From Pelodictyon luteolum DSM 273 (GTDB lineage: Bacteria; Bacteroidota; Chlorobiia; Chlorobiales; Chlorobiaceae): a stretch of DNA of 64,000 nt. Both the position numbers and the translations under genes were made by a program. Shown in pieces: positions 45,668-54,544 of this stretch (position 1 is its first letter; each line of letters begins with the position of its first letter). Below the pieces are notes generated by a model. It did not search any database and was not told the origin of the DNA. It worked only from the letters and a program-made list of their open reading frames with translations. The stretch is taken from positions 1,963,501-2,027,500 of the forward strand of contig NC_007512.1 in assembly GCF_000012485.1 (NCBI RefSeq), in the 5' to 3' direction.

Positions 45668-46734
45668 GAGGCAACTTCCTGATAAATGGTTTCAGGCTCA
45701 ATACGGAAGAGGCAGTCGCTTTTGCCGTGATGGTCGTCGCACCCGGCCTTACCACACGGCACGCACTCCATATCCGCCTGGAACATGGTAATGTTGCCAT
45801 AGGTCTGTAGCGGCATGCTTTCGCCGGTGGCGCGGTGCAGACTGTTGCACCATGGAGACCACATGGCCGGAAGGGTAGGGCCGAAGATGGCAAACACCTG
45901 CCGCTCCTGAGCGGTCGCTATGTGCATGTTCAATGTATCAGCACCAATATACGCCATTGAGCAGGCACTCAGTGCAATCAGTTCGTCGATGCTGGTGCAC
46001 CCGATGAAATCATGCAGGTTCCGGAGCTTCGGTAGCGAACGCTTGATCTCCATATCCACCGCACTTTTCGAGCCCGTCACCACAATCGGGACCCCAAGCC
46101 CGTCTAGCTTCTCAAGGAGCTCAATGCGAAGCTCTTCGGGATAGACCTTGTAGCTGTACTGCGCCCCTGGATGGAAAAGGATGAACGAACCGATGCCCCG
46201 ATCCGCAAGCATCCGCTCCACACTCGAAGAGGCGGAAGCAGAATGATGCGCCCGCACCTCCAGCGAACCGGCATCGATCCCCAGCAGCTCCAATGCTGCG
46301 GTGTTGTTCTCGAGGATATGCCGACCCGTATTGAACAGGTAATGATCTGAAAGCAGCGCCCGCTTCCACCAGGACTTCGCGGAATCCGGCTCGACCGCGC
46401 TGATTGCCCTCCGGCCGGCCGCGAGCGCAAAGAGCACCGAACGATCACTAGCCGTCAAACTGATTGCGAGGTCATATTTTCTGAAAAGCTTCCTATAGAG
46501 ATCCGCGGTCTGACCTTTCTTCCCCTCAGCGCGCAGACGATACGAATAGGTATGGATCTCCCCGATATGAGGCAGCGTGTGTGCAATTGCCAGCGTGTCG
46601 TCGTTGATGAGCAGGTCGATGCGGGGACTGCCGTACGCCTCGAATAACCCTCTGATCAGGGGCTCCGAGAGGAAAACGTCGCCGTTGGAACGCTGGACGA
46701 CAATCAGGATGCTTTTGGGGGTATGTTCAGCCAA
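45646..46734 (-). CDS. Glycosyltransferase family 9 protein
   Basis: A 362-residue GT9 enzyme: KSILIVVQRSNGDVFLSEPL, LIRGLFEAYGSPRIDLLIND, YDLAISLTASDRSVLFALAAGRR, FILFHPGAQYSYKVYPEELR, and the end ECVPCGKAGCDDHHGKSDC, a Cys-rich segment as in heptosyltransferases. I choose TTG 46734 as start, because it is preceded by a strong GGGAGGA site 5 nt away; the frame also extends upstream, but into the preceding gene. The start overlaps that gene by 8 nt. Confidence 0.83.
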   Translation of the reverse strand: MAEHTPKSILIVVQRSNGDVFLSEPLIRGLFEAYGSPRIDLLINDDTLAIAHTLPHIGEIHTYSYRLRAEGKKGQTADLYRKLFRKYDLAISLTASDRSVLFALAAGRRAISAVEPDSAKSWWKRALLSDHYLFNTGRHILENNTAALELLGIDAGSLEVRAHHSASASSSVERMLADRGIGSFILFHPGAQYSYKVYPEELRIELLEKLDGLGVPIVVTGSKSAVDMEIKRSLPKLRNLHDFIGCTSIDELIALSACSMAYIGADTLNMHIATAQERQVFAIFGPTLPAMWSPWCNSLHRATGESMPLQTYGNITMFQADMECVPCGKAGCDDHHGKSDCLFRIEPETIYQEVASWLKKSR

Positions 46735-47656
46735 AGACGTCCTCCCCGCCGAGCAAGCGTTCGTAGAGGGTGAGGTAATTGCCGGCACAGACCGCTGAGG
46801 AGAAATTGGCCATCGCCCACTCGCGGCAATCAAGAGGCCTGCAGGCCATTGCCCGCTCAAGCGCGTCGGGGAACTCCTCGTCAGTAGTGAAGAGTGCGCC
46901 CACTTCCGGCGGCACAAGCTCCGGCACGGCTCCGCGCGGTGTTGCCACGACCGGCGTACCCGACAGCAGCGACTCTACCAGAACCAAGCCAAACGGCTCC
47001 TCCCAGCTGATGGGAAAGAGCAGGGCTTTTGCGTTGGAGAACAGTTCCGCCTTCTCTTCGCCTGCGACCTTCCCTACGAACTTCAGCCCGGGATGGAAAC
47101 TCTCCAGTAACCCGCCGCCCTTGATGAGGTCGAGACGCGTGCCGCCGGCAAAAATCGTACGGTGCCCATACCTGCGGGCCAGCCGTATTGCACGCTCGGC
47201 CCCCTTCGCCCTGCGCCGGATCAGTGAGAAGAAAAGCAGGTAATCCTGCTTCCGATCGCGGAAATGGAACTCGTCAGGGTTGACTCCGTTGTACACCACG
47301 ACCTTGACGTTGTGCTGACGGGCATGGCTCCGGCTGATGCAGACCGTGTTCTTAGGCAGGACAGCTCCTTCGGCTACACCGTGCAGGGTATAAATCCACG
47401 GGCGGTCGAAATCGGGAGGCGGACCCCAGGAGTGGAAGTGGACGATATCGGCACTCTTTGGAATGACCTGCAAAGCATCCTCGTGGGTATCGGCGGGAAT
47501 GCACTCCACCCCCGGCAGAGCCGTACCGGTCGGAGCCACCACGGAAACCCTGTGCCCAAGCTTCAGGTACTCCCCGATCAGCCAGGCAATCAGCCGCTCG
47601 GTTCCTCCGTACTTCTTCGTCGGAAGCCGGGTGTCATTGACGAGGCAGATGTGCAT
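46727..47656 (-). CDS. Glycosyltransferase family 4
   Basis: A 309-residue GT-B retaining glycosyltransferase from ATG 47656: MHICLVNDTRLPTKKYGGTE (glycine-rich N-terminal loop for nucleotide sugar), YLKLGHRVSVVAPTGTALPG, VHFHSWGPPPDFDRPWIYTLHG, and the C-terminal EPFGLVLVESLLSGTPVVAT, the standard 'E-x7-E' site of GT4. It precedes the GT9 gene with an 8-nt overlap and follows the acyltransferase by 14 nt. Confidence 0.88.
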   Translation of the reverse strand: MHICLVNDTRLPTKKYGGTERLIAWLIGEYLKLGHRVSVVAPTGTALPGVECIPADTHEDALQVIPKSADIVHFHSWGPPPDFDRPWIYTLHGVAEGAVLPKNTVCISRSHARQHNVKVVVYNGVNPDEFHFRDRKQDYLLFFSLIRRRAKGAERAIRLARRYGHRTIFAGGTRLDLIKGGGLLESFHPGLKFVGKVAGEEKAELFSNAKALLFPISWEEPFGLVLVESLLSGTPVVATPRGAVPELVPPEVGALFTTDEEFPDALERAMACRPLDCREWAMANFSSAVCAGNYLTLYERLLGGEDVFG

Positions 47657-47670
47657 AGCTGTCCTCTCCC

Positions 47671-48591
47671 TCAGGCGTTTTTCCAGCGGTTGTGCAGCCA
47701 GAACCACTCTTCGGGCCACCTGTAGATGTACTCTTCCAGCACGTTGGTATAGCGGATGGTGAGGGTCTCGATATCCTCCCTGCAGAACTTCAGATCGGCA
47801 GTTTCAATCTCCCTTACATCCACCCGGTAGTGCCCGTTCTCGGCATGTCGGCACATGCCGACGAAAAGCGGTACCTTTGCTCGCAGCGCGAAAACGGCCG
47901 CTCCCTGGAACATGGTCGCCCTGCGCCCGAGGAAATCCCCGTAGGCGCTGGCTCCCGGATCTGACTGGTCGGCGAGGATGGCCAGCACCCCACCCTCGTT
48001 CAAGAGACGCAAACCCTCGCGCACCGCATCCCCCTGATAGACGATGCTGTTGCCGTTGAGGGTACGGAACCGGTTCATGGCCTCATCAAGTGCTTTGTTG
48101 GTGAGCTCCTTAACGATAATAGTCATAGGCTTGGCCTTCATCCCGAAGGCCATGGCCATAAGCTCCCAGTTGCCGTAATGGGCTGACAGCATCACCGCGC
48201 CCTTTCGACCGTTCTCGGTGCCCTGCCAGAATGGAGACACATCCATATCGACAAGAGCGTCAATGTCGGCCTGCTCCCTGATGAGGGGAAAACGGAGCAC
48301 ATCGATGAACGTCCTTGTGATGTTGCGGTATACAACCGTGGCAATCCGGCGCACCTCCTCCTGCGACTTTTCGGGAAAAGTCAGCGCGAGGTTCCGGTAG
48401 ACAAGGTCCCTGCGCAGACCGACCACATGATGGATGGCGTCCCCTGCCAGATCGGCGAACCGCATAGCTGCAGGGCGACTCACCGCGCGCAGCAGTACGC
48501 CGAGCAGCATCACCGCCCAGGCGATCAGAGTCTCGGCGGACCTGCTCAACCGGCGTAACCGATCATCCTTTTTGCTTGTCAACTCTACCAT
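47671..48591 (-). CDS. LpxL/HtrB-like lipid A acyltransferase
   Basis: A 306-residue membrane-bound acyltransferase that probably adds a secondary acyl chain to lipid A. An N-terminal hydrophobic segment (LIAWAVMLLGVLLRAV) precedes the catalytic motif VMLSAHYGNWELMAMAFG (His-x4-Glu) and NSIVYQGDAVREGLRLLNEGGVLAILADQS, the second conserved block of this family. It is the first gene of the minus-strand seven-gene LPS unit (48591 to 42308). Confidence 0.9.
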   Translation of the reverse strand: MVELTSKKDDRLRRLSRSAETLIAWAVMLLGVLLRAVSRPAAMRFADLAGDAIHHVVGLRRDLVYRNLALTFPEKSQEEVRRIATVVYRNITRTFIDVLRFPLIREQADIDALVDMDVSPFWQGTENGRKGAVMLSAHYGNWELMAMAFGMKAKPMTIIVKELTNKALDEAMNRFRTLNGNSIVYQGDAVREGLRLLNEGGVLAILADQSDPGASAYGDFLGRRATMFQGAAVFALRAKVPLFVGMCRHAENGHYRVDVREIETADLKFCREDIETLTIRYTNVLEEYIYRWPEEWFWLHNRWKNA

Positions 48592-48740
48592 GCACTCTCA
48601 CTGCTGCTCGAAAAAAACTTCGAGGTAAAGGTACAAAACTTGTGGCCATCCGCCTATTGCCTCAATCGGAGGAAGTCTTCTTTCCGATTTATACAGTATA
48701 TTAGCGCTTCAGCACCGATGAATCCACCCCGGGAACCTTC

Positions 48741-50690
48741 ATGGCCGTACTGCTCAGAATCCTCCGATACCTTGCCCCCTCCAAAGGAAACGTCGTGCTC
48801 GTCGTCGTAGTCAGCATGATGACGTCCATCTTCAGTGTCATCTCGATCTACTCGATTCTGCCTCTCCTGAACGCCGTCTTCACCTCCAGTGAGAGCATCA
48901 GCATGCTGGAGACCACCGGCAAGCAGGCCACCCCCAATAATCTGGCACTCAGGCCAAACCAGCCCCGGACGCCTCCTTCGGAACCGGCACTGCATACCTC
49001 GCCCGGCAGCTTCGACTTCAAGCGCGATACCGGCGCACTCAAGGAGTGGGCACTCACCCGTTACCAAAGCCTCTTCAGGGCTGAAACGAAAGAGCTCATG
49101 CTCCTGAAGATCTGCCTTTTTCTGATTTCAGCCTTCGCCCTCAAGAACCTCTTCGTCTACCTGAACCAGGTCCTCATCTTCAGGATCCAGAGCAAGACCG
49201 CCAAGAAACTCCGCGACGATATCTTCGCAAACATCATCGAGATGCCGCTCGGCTATTTCAACCGCAACAAGGTCGGCAACCTGATGAACTACGTGTACAA
49301 CGACGTTGAAAACGTCGACCGCAGCATCAGCACCACCCTCGTCAATTTCCTGCAGAACCCGTTCTCGATATTCGTCTATGTGGCCGTCCTGCTCGCCCTC
49401 AGCTGGAAACTGACCCTGTTCGCCGTCGGCAGCTCGCTCGTCATCTTCTTTTTCATAAGCCTGATCGGAAACGGCATCAAGGGCCATGCAGCGGCCCTGC
49501 AGGAGCGGCTCAGCGACATGAACTCTGTTCTGCAGGAGAAGTTCAACGGCATCAAGCTCATAAAGGCAACCGCCTTCGAGCACGAGGAGCTCGGTCGCTT
49601 CAGGGCATTCACCGACGATTTCCGCAAAACAACCATACGCATTTTCCGGCTGCGCGACATGACGGGGCCGCTCAACGAAACCCTCCTCATCGGCGCCATC
49701 GCCATGGTACTCTGGTTCGGCGGGCTGCAGGTCTTTGCCGGTGTCATGACAGCCAATGAACTGCTCGTCTTCGCCTTCACCCTTTACTCCGTCATGGGCC
49801 CCCTGAAAATGATCGGCAACGCCCATAACTCCCTGCAGATCGGCCGGGCATCGGCCGAACGGATCTTTGAAGTACTCGACACCAAACCGACCCTCGTCAA
49901 CGGAAAGAAACCCATCAGTACCTTCCAGGAAGCTATCCGCTTCGAGAACGTATCCTTCAAATACCGCGAGGAAGCTGATGCACCCAACGTGCTCGACAAC
50001 GTCAGCTTTGAAATAAAAAAGGGCGACAGTGTCGCACTCATAGGTCAGTCCGGTTCCGGCAAGTCCACCGTGGCGGACCTCCTCATGCGCTTCTACGATG
50101 TCGATTCCGGCCGCATCACCATTGATGGTACCGACATCCGCGATCTTGATTATAAGCAGCTGAGAAAGATGGTCGGCGTGGTAAGCCAGGAAGTGATTCT
50201 CTTCAACGACACCATTGAGCATAACATTGCCTACGGCATGCACGAAAAGGTCACCCGGGAGCGCATCGAACAGGCTGCCCGGCTCGCCAACGCCCACGGC
50301 TTCATCACGGACAAGCCCGATGGATACCTAACCCTCATAGGAGATCGCGGAATCCAGCTCTCCGGCGGACAGCGCCAGCGCCTTGCGATTGCGCGCGCCA
50401 TGGTCAAGAACCCTGAGCTCCTCATCTTCGACGAAGCCACGAGCGCCCTCGACAATGAATCCGAGAAGGTGGTGCAGGAAGCCATCAACCATGCCATGGA
50501 GCACCGCTCCTCACTCGTCATCGCCCACCGCCTCTCGACCATCAAGAACGCCAGCATGATCATCGTGATGGAGCGCGGCAGGGTTGTTGAATCAGGTACC
50601 CACCCGGAACTGCTCGCAATGAACGGTGCCTATAAAAACCTCTACGACCTTCAGTTCTCGATCCCTTCCGACCCGGATAAATCCCTGTAG
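48741..50690 (+). CDS. msbA: MsbA-like ABC lipid flippase
   Basis: A 649-residue ABC half-transporter, likely the lipid A-core flippase given its neighbours. Two transmembrane segments are near the N-terminus and an unusual polar insert (about 52-105) separates them. The ATPase domain has Walker A LIGQSGSGKSTVADLLMRF, the signature LSGGQRQRLAIA and Walker B LLIFDEATSALDNESE, plus an H-loop (LVIAHRLSTIKNAS). Divergent from the LpxL-like gene. Its 3' end overlaps that of the convergent O-antigen-ligase-like gene by 40 nt. Confidence 0.9.
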   Translation: MAVLLRILRYLAPSKGNVVLVVVVSMMTSIFSVISIYSILPLLNAVFTSSESISMLETTGKQATPNNLALRPNQPRTPPSEPALHTSPGSFDFKRDTGALKEWALTRYQSLFRAETKELMLLKICLFLISAFALKNLFVYLNQVLIFRIQSKTAKKLRDDIFANIIEMPLGYFNRNKVGNLMNYVYNDVENVDRSISTTLVNFLQNPFSIFVYVAVLLALSWKLTLFAVGSSLVIFFFISLIGNGIKGHAAALQERLSDMNSVLQEKFNGIKLIKATAFEHEELGRFRAFTDDFRKTTIRIFRLRDMTGPLNETLLIGAIAMVLWFGGLQVFAGVMTANELLVFAFTLYSVMGPLKMIGNAHNSLQIGRASAERIFEVLDTKPTLVNGKKPISTFQEAIRFENVSFKYREEADAPNVLDNVSFEIKKGDSVALIGQSGSGKSTVADLLMRFYDVDSGRITIDGTDIRDLDYKQLRKMVGVVSQEVILFNDTIEHNIAYGMHEKVTRERIEQAARLANAHGFITDKPDGYLTLIGDRGIQLSGGQRQRLAIARAMVKNPELLIFDEATSALDNESEKVVQEAINHAMEHRSSLVIAHRLSTIKNASMIIVMERGRVVESGTHPELLAMNGAYKNLYDLQFSIPSDPDKSL

Positions 50691-51883
50691 AGGAATGCGC
50701 TGAGATAGACGAAGAGCAGCGTCGAAAAGTGTCCGAACAGGTAGCTGTCGCTGAACATGATCACCCCGTATATCAGAGGCAGCGCCACGCCCACATTCCG
50801 TTGCAGCGGATTGTTCGATTTGCGTGCGAACGAAACCTGCAGATAGAGTATCCAAAGCAGGGCCGCAAGCCCAAGTACCCCGAACTGCACCATCTCAAGC
50901 GCGTACATGTCGTGCGGGTTATGGGTGGCTGGCATTGCTGGTGACATGCGCTCGTTCATTCTGGCATACTCAACCCTGAAGTCTCCTGTTCCCACCCCGA
51001 TAAGCGGGTGTTCCTTGAAGATTTCCATTGAATTGAGCACGAAGGTGATGCGCGTGCCGACAGAAGTGGAATTGGTCATTTCGTAACCGTTGCTATCCGA
51101 CACCGCCTGGCCAAGCCGCCCCTTGAAGGCATCGCTGAACGTGTAGGCCGCCGTGAAGAGGCCGGCCACCATCACAAGCGACACCAGTCCCGCCACCCAG
51201 CGCCGCCCGCTGAAATACTGGAAAACGGCAATAACGGCAACAACGAAAAACGCCACATGGCCTGCACGTCCCTGGGTCAGGAACAAATCGACCGCAAGGA
51301 AAACGCCGAGCGAAAGGGTAAAGAGTTTTTTCCCCCAACCGGCTCCCCTCTCGAGCACGCCGAGGGCAAGCGACAGATAGACGGCAATGGCAAGAAACGG
51401 GCTGTAGGTGATACGGCCCATGAACATGACCGGGTCCTCCGGACCGCCGAATGTCCCGGTAGGAAGCAGCTGCAGCCAGATTCCGTAAGACCAGATTGCC
51501 TGAACCACCATAGCCGCAAGAAAAGCCCAGAGGTAACGGCGCATGTGCTCAGGCTTCACTCCGAGCATGAAGATGGGGATAAGGAGCAGGTATGCCGCCT
51601 TGGCCACAACATGGAGACCTACCGGCATATCCTCTGTCCAGAGCAGCCCAATCAGGTGCAGAACAAAAAAGCCCGACACCGCAAGCACTACAGGACTATG
51701 CCGAACCCGTGTCCAGTCCTCCCGGCGCACACCGCCGATGAGAAGCAGGACAAGGAAGAGGGCGACTAGGATATTGCCCGCGGCAACCGAAAACGGCAGG
51801 GCAAAGCCGAGCAGGATGAACAGATAGGAACGCACATTCCGGACCTGCAGGCGAAACGTAGAAACCCAATGAGGAGAAGTCAT
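50651..51883 (-). CDS. O-antigen ligase-like (Wzy_C) membrane protein
   Basis: A 410-residue protein with about 11-12 transmembrane segments, including the N-terminal block FILLGFALPFSVAAGNILVALFL. The Wzy_C region has TRITFVLNSMEIFKEHPLIGV and the loop ATHNPHDMYALEMVQFGVLG, which contains the conserved His-Asn-x-x-His/Asp type residues of WaaL/Wzy. It may ligate glycan to lipid A core or to another acceptor. It ends in a tail-to-tail overlap with msbA. Confidence 0.82.
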   Translation of the reverse strand: MTSPHWVSTFRLQVRNVRSYLFILLGFALPFSVAAGNILVALFLVLLLIGGVRREDWTRVRHSPVVLAVSGFFVLHLIGLLWTEDMPVGLHVVAKAAYLLLIPIFMLGVKPEHMRRYLWAFLAAMVVQAIWSYGIWLQLLPTGTFGGPEDPVMFMGRITYSPFLAIAVYLSLALGVLERGAGWGKKLFTLSLGVFLAVDLFLTQGRAGHVAFFVVAVIAVFQYFSGRRWVAGLVSLVMVAGLFTAAYTFSDAFKGRLGQAVSDSNGYEMTNSTSVGTRITFVLNSMEIFKEHPLIGVGTGDFRVEYARMNERMSPAMPATHNPHDMYALEMVQFGVLGLAALLWILYLQVSFARKSNNPLQRNVGVALPLIYGVIMFSDSYLFGHFSTLLFVYLSAFLYRDLSGSEGIEN

Positions 51884-52412
51884 AACGGCAAGGGAGTAAA
51901 ATTGAAGCTGAATTTACGCAATCCTTCATGAAGTACCGCATCACCCGCAACGATTCCTCAGGGCATGCACGCCATAGAATCGCCAGCACGGCAAGGCCAT
52001 GCCGAGGTGCCTGCTTCAGCTTTGCGATGGTTTCAAGGGTCAGGTGAAGTGGCCCCCTATCATCCGCTCTTGCATGCTCGCTGGAACTGCTTCAAGTCAT
52101 GCCCATATCGTGAGGAACCTGATTACTTGCGCCCCGCAACTACGCCCCCAAATGACCCTCGGCGAGGGGAGCGTAGCATGAACGGACCCCACCTGCAGCA
52201 TCACTTAACCCCCCCATTGGACCCGAGCTGTTCGGACTTCGGCTGTTCCGGACTTCGGCTGTTCCTTACGTAAGGGGGCCCGCAATATTAGCGGGATATG
52301 GGTGGGAAACGAGGGAAAGACTACTGCGTCCATAGAGCATTATGCGTATCAGCAGGCCAATCGAAACAATCGTAATGCACGCTCCGGATGCAGAAATTAC
52401 ACATATCCGATC
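51884..52412. other. Non-coding region with repeat copy A
   Basis: A 529-bp stretch with no supported gene on either strand. At 52194-52300 it holds one copy of the intergenic repeat described separately. The rest (51884-52190) shows nothing recognisable beyond the likely promoter for the O-antigen-ligase-like gene near 51884-51950. Confidence 0.6.
52194..52300 (+). repeat. Intergenic repeat, copy A
   Basis: A block of about 107 bp that recurs twice on the other side of the PIN/ImmA module. It begins TGCAGCATCACTTAACCCCC, contains two tandem copies of CGGACTTCGGCTGTTC, and ends near CCTTACG ... TTAGCGGG. The order of these three parts is the same in all full copies. Nothing in it codes for protein. 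Confidence 0.75.
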
Positions 52413-52940
52413 TCACCTCTGACGACAGTCCTGGTGCCGGATGACTTCCTCGAAACGTTCAACAATCTTCGGGGTAATATGCTTTGGATTAGACTCCCGG
52501 ATTGCTTGAGCAATTCCCACAACCTCCATGGCCGGCATACCACCAGCCTTATGCAAGGCCGCAAGAAGCTCAAGCCCCCACAGAACAGCCACGCCTTCAG
52601 GCTCGCATTCCCTGCGAAGACGCCTGTCATTGGTCACCAAAAGCAACCCATGCCGCTTGGCAGTAAGAAGAGAAAGGCGGTCTTCAAATGACAACGGGCC
52701 TCTTTGACTGCCGGCAGCATAAGCATCCTCAAGAGCCGGCTCCATAATGATCAGTCCGAGCTCGATAAGCTCATTGTCATCATTGATCTCTTTGACTTCA
52801 TCGACAACGGGGCCAATGACAGAGAACGCTCCGACATACTGCACCATAAGCTGCAGAACCGCTTTGTCCGCCTTCAGGAAATCGATCAGCACACATGCAT
52901 CAAGCAGCATCACCCGGCTTGATGATGGCTGGCCCGTCAC
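52413..52940 (-). CDS. PIN-domain ribonuclease, candidate toxin
   Basis: A 175-residue PIN-domain protein starting at GTG 52940, which overlaps the stop of the upstream HTH-ImmA gene by 4 nt (GTGA). The acidic active-site residues are in place: Asp14 (LLDACVLID), Glu48 (VVDEVKEI), Asp87 (LSFEDRLSL) and Asp105 (LLVTNDRRLRR). PIN proteins are usually RNases, often VapC-type toxins. Pairing with an ImmA-type regulator instead of a VapB is a less common arrangement. The long C-terminal region after residue 115 is extra to the core domain. Confidence 0.85.
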   Translation of the reverse strand: MTGQPSSSRVMLLDACVLIDFLKADKAVLQLMVQYVGAFSVIGPVVDEVKEINDDNELIELGLIIMEPALEDAYAAGSQRGPLSFEDRLSLLTAKRHGLLLVTNDRRLRRECEPEGVAVLWGLELLAALHKAGGMPAMEVVGIAQAIRESNPKHITPKIVERFEEVIRHQDCRQR

Positions 52941-54049
52941 AGCACCATCTCCCAATCCCGAAAAAGCTCCTGCATCTCCTCAACGCCTATACGGAGCATT
53001 TCAGCACCCCGGCTCAGCGAAATCTTCTCTTGTTCAAGAGCCTCCCGGACAAGACGGCTGAAACGGTCTTCGAAAAAGTCGACCGCCTTCATCCCGATGG
53101 GTTCAGAAGCACCCATCCCGGATGGCTCTTCCTTGTAGGAAAGACTCCTGTTGAAGCGGCGCAGATAGGCAGCATTGAATTTCCGCCAGATGGAGGCATC
53201 TGCTGCCCCCGACTCCACTAGGCGGTGGAGCACCGCTTTATAGCTGACCCGAAAAATGCGCTTGACCTTGAAGACCCTGTCAACAAAGTGCAGTCCCGCC
53301 GATTCCTCCCACTCCTTCTGAAACCCTTCGTCCGGCAACAGGAAATGGCCTGCAAAAGCATCGGCTTCACGCTCCTCCTCCTCACTCTCATCAACAAGAC
53401 CAACAGCATAGGCTCCTGCATGCAGCATGAGATGACCAAGCTCATGTGCCGCACTGAAAATCCGGCGCTCCACGGTAATCCGCCCCCATATATTCACCAC
53501 CACCGCCGGACCACCGTCCTCTTCTCCAACAGAGAGACCAAAAAAACCATCCGAAGCCATGGGAACCGACAGCACCTTCACCCCGGCATCTTCAAGAAGA
53601 CCGCAGATATCGTGGATTGGCTCGGTCGGCTTCAGCCCCAGTTTTTCCCGACAAAGCGCAGCGGCTTCAACCGGCCGCGCCCTGAAACACGATGCCCTTT
53701 CTGCTTCAAGCCGAAACGGCAACTCCCTTTTCAGGCACTGTTCCAGATACTCGTAATCATCAAGCCATCTGGAAACATCAGCCAGAACATTTTCGCGATT
53801 CTGCATCCGCCTTCCGGAGCGGAAACGGACGGAGTGCAGTTGGCGAACCGGGCGGAAAAAATCCTGCAGGGGCACATCAAGCGCCCTTGCAATTGCCTGC
53901 AAGGAGCTCATGCGCGGCTCGCTTTTCTGAAGCTCAAGATTCTTGATGGCCGGCAAAGACATGCCGGCAGCTTCGGCAAGCTCTTTCTGGCTGAAGCGCT
54001 TCATACTCCTGAGGCGACGGACATTAGCGGAAAGCAACTGCAAATCCAT
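52937..54049 (-). CDS. XRE helix-turn-helix regulator fused to ImmA/IrrE-like metallopeptidase
   Basis: A 370-residue protein. The N-terminal XRE domain (about 6-65) has RRLRSMKRFSQKELAEAAGM and SLPAIKNLELQKSEP. The peptidase domain has the zinc motif SAAHELGHLMLHAG (His202, Glu203, His206) and a downstream EREADAFAGHFLLP, which supplies the third ligand. Such proteins typically repress their own promoter and are cleaved or cleave in response to stress or phage. ATG 54049 follows a short AT-rich promoter with inverted repeats. Its 3' end overlaps the PIN gene, so the two form one unit. Confidence 0.9.
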   Translation of the reverse strand: MDLQLLSANVRRLRSMKRFSQKELAEAAGMSLPAIKNLELQKSEPRMSSLQAIARALDVPLQDFFRPVRQLHSVRFRSGRRMQNRENVLADVSRWLDDYEYLEQCLKRELPFRLEAERASCFRARPVEAAALCREKLGLKPTEPIHDICGLLEDAGVKVLSVPMASDGFFGLSVGEEDGGPAVVVNIWGRITVERRIFSAAHELGHLMLHAGAYAVGLVDESEEEEREADAFAGHFLLPDEGFQKEWEESAGLHFVDRVFKVKRIFRVSYKAVLHRLVESGAADASIWRKFNAAYLRRFNRSLSYKEEPSGMGASEPIGMKAVDFFEDRFSRLVREALEQEKISLSRGAEMLRIGVEEMQELFRDWEMVL

Positions 54050-54061
54050 GGTATCCTCCTG

Positions 54062-54114
54062 TGGTTCTGTTAACCAATAATATACCATGCCACATAAAAT
54101 ATTAAAATGGTATA
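54062..54114. promoter_or_regulatory. Inverted repeats in the promoter of the HTH-ImmA gene
   Basis: Two symmetric sites lie directly before the start codon of the HTH-ImmA gene: TGGTT-N5-AACCA at 54062-54076, and TATACCAT (54081-54088) with its complement ATGGTATA (54107-54114). The whole stretch is AT-rich compared with its surroundings. Autorepression by the XRE domain is the simplest reading. Confidence 0.5.
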
Positions 54115-54544
54115 TGCAAGCAATCCGCAGAGACCGCCCGCCCGCGCTCACCCGAACCACGCCACATTATCCCCGGACCCGGCTCCGCCTCCTCAAGAGA
54201 CTCGAGTTCCAGCACCCGAACGCTCTTGACCGGACCCCATCAAACACATCCACCTTCAACGCGCTGCCCGAGTTGAGTGATTGATAGAAACAGCCGGGGG
54301 TCCAACCCAGTATGCAGCATCACTTAAACCCCCACCGGATTTCGGCTGCTCTTACGTATAGAACAGCCGGGGTCCGTCCCAGTATGCAGCATCACCAGGG
54401 TTCCTCCGGACTTCGGCTGCTCCGGACTTCGGCTGTTCGGACTTCGGCTGTTCCTTACGAAAAAGGTGTTAGCGGGCGTGAGGGTGAGCTACAAAGAGGG
54501 ATAAAAGAACGGCAGGGTGTGGAGGCGAAAACCTCCATGCTTCA
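54115..54544. other. Non-coding region with repeat copies B1 and B2
   Basis: A stretch of about 430 bp between the HTH-ImmA gene and the next operon, without a supported gene. Its right half (54313-54485) is made of two further copies of the intergenic repeat. The left half (54121-54290) is GC-rich, with no recognised feature. Confidence 0.6.
54313..54485 (+). repeat. Intergenic repeat, copies B1 and B2
   Basis: Copy B1 (about 54313-54372) is shortened: TGCAGCATCACTTAAACCCC, then one degenerate CGGATTTCGGCTGCTC and CTTACGTA. Copy B2 (about 54383-54485) is full: TGCAGCATCACC, three tandem CGGACTTCGGCTGTTC-like units, CCTTACGA and TTAGCGGGCGTG. Both point the same way as copy A at 52194. B1 and B2 are separated by CAGCCGGGGTCCGTCCCAGTA, a string that also precedes B1. 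Confidence 0.75.

Noticed and set aside
52194..54485. CRISPR-like array of CGGACTTCGGCTGTTC repeats
   Set aside because: Units are directly tandem with no spacers, present in one to three copies, and no cas genes occur nearby.
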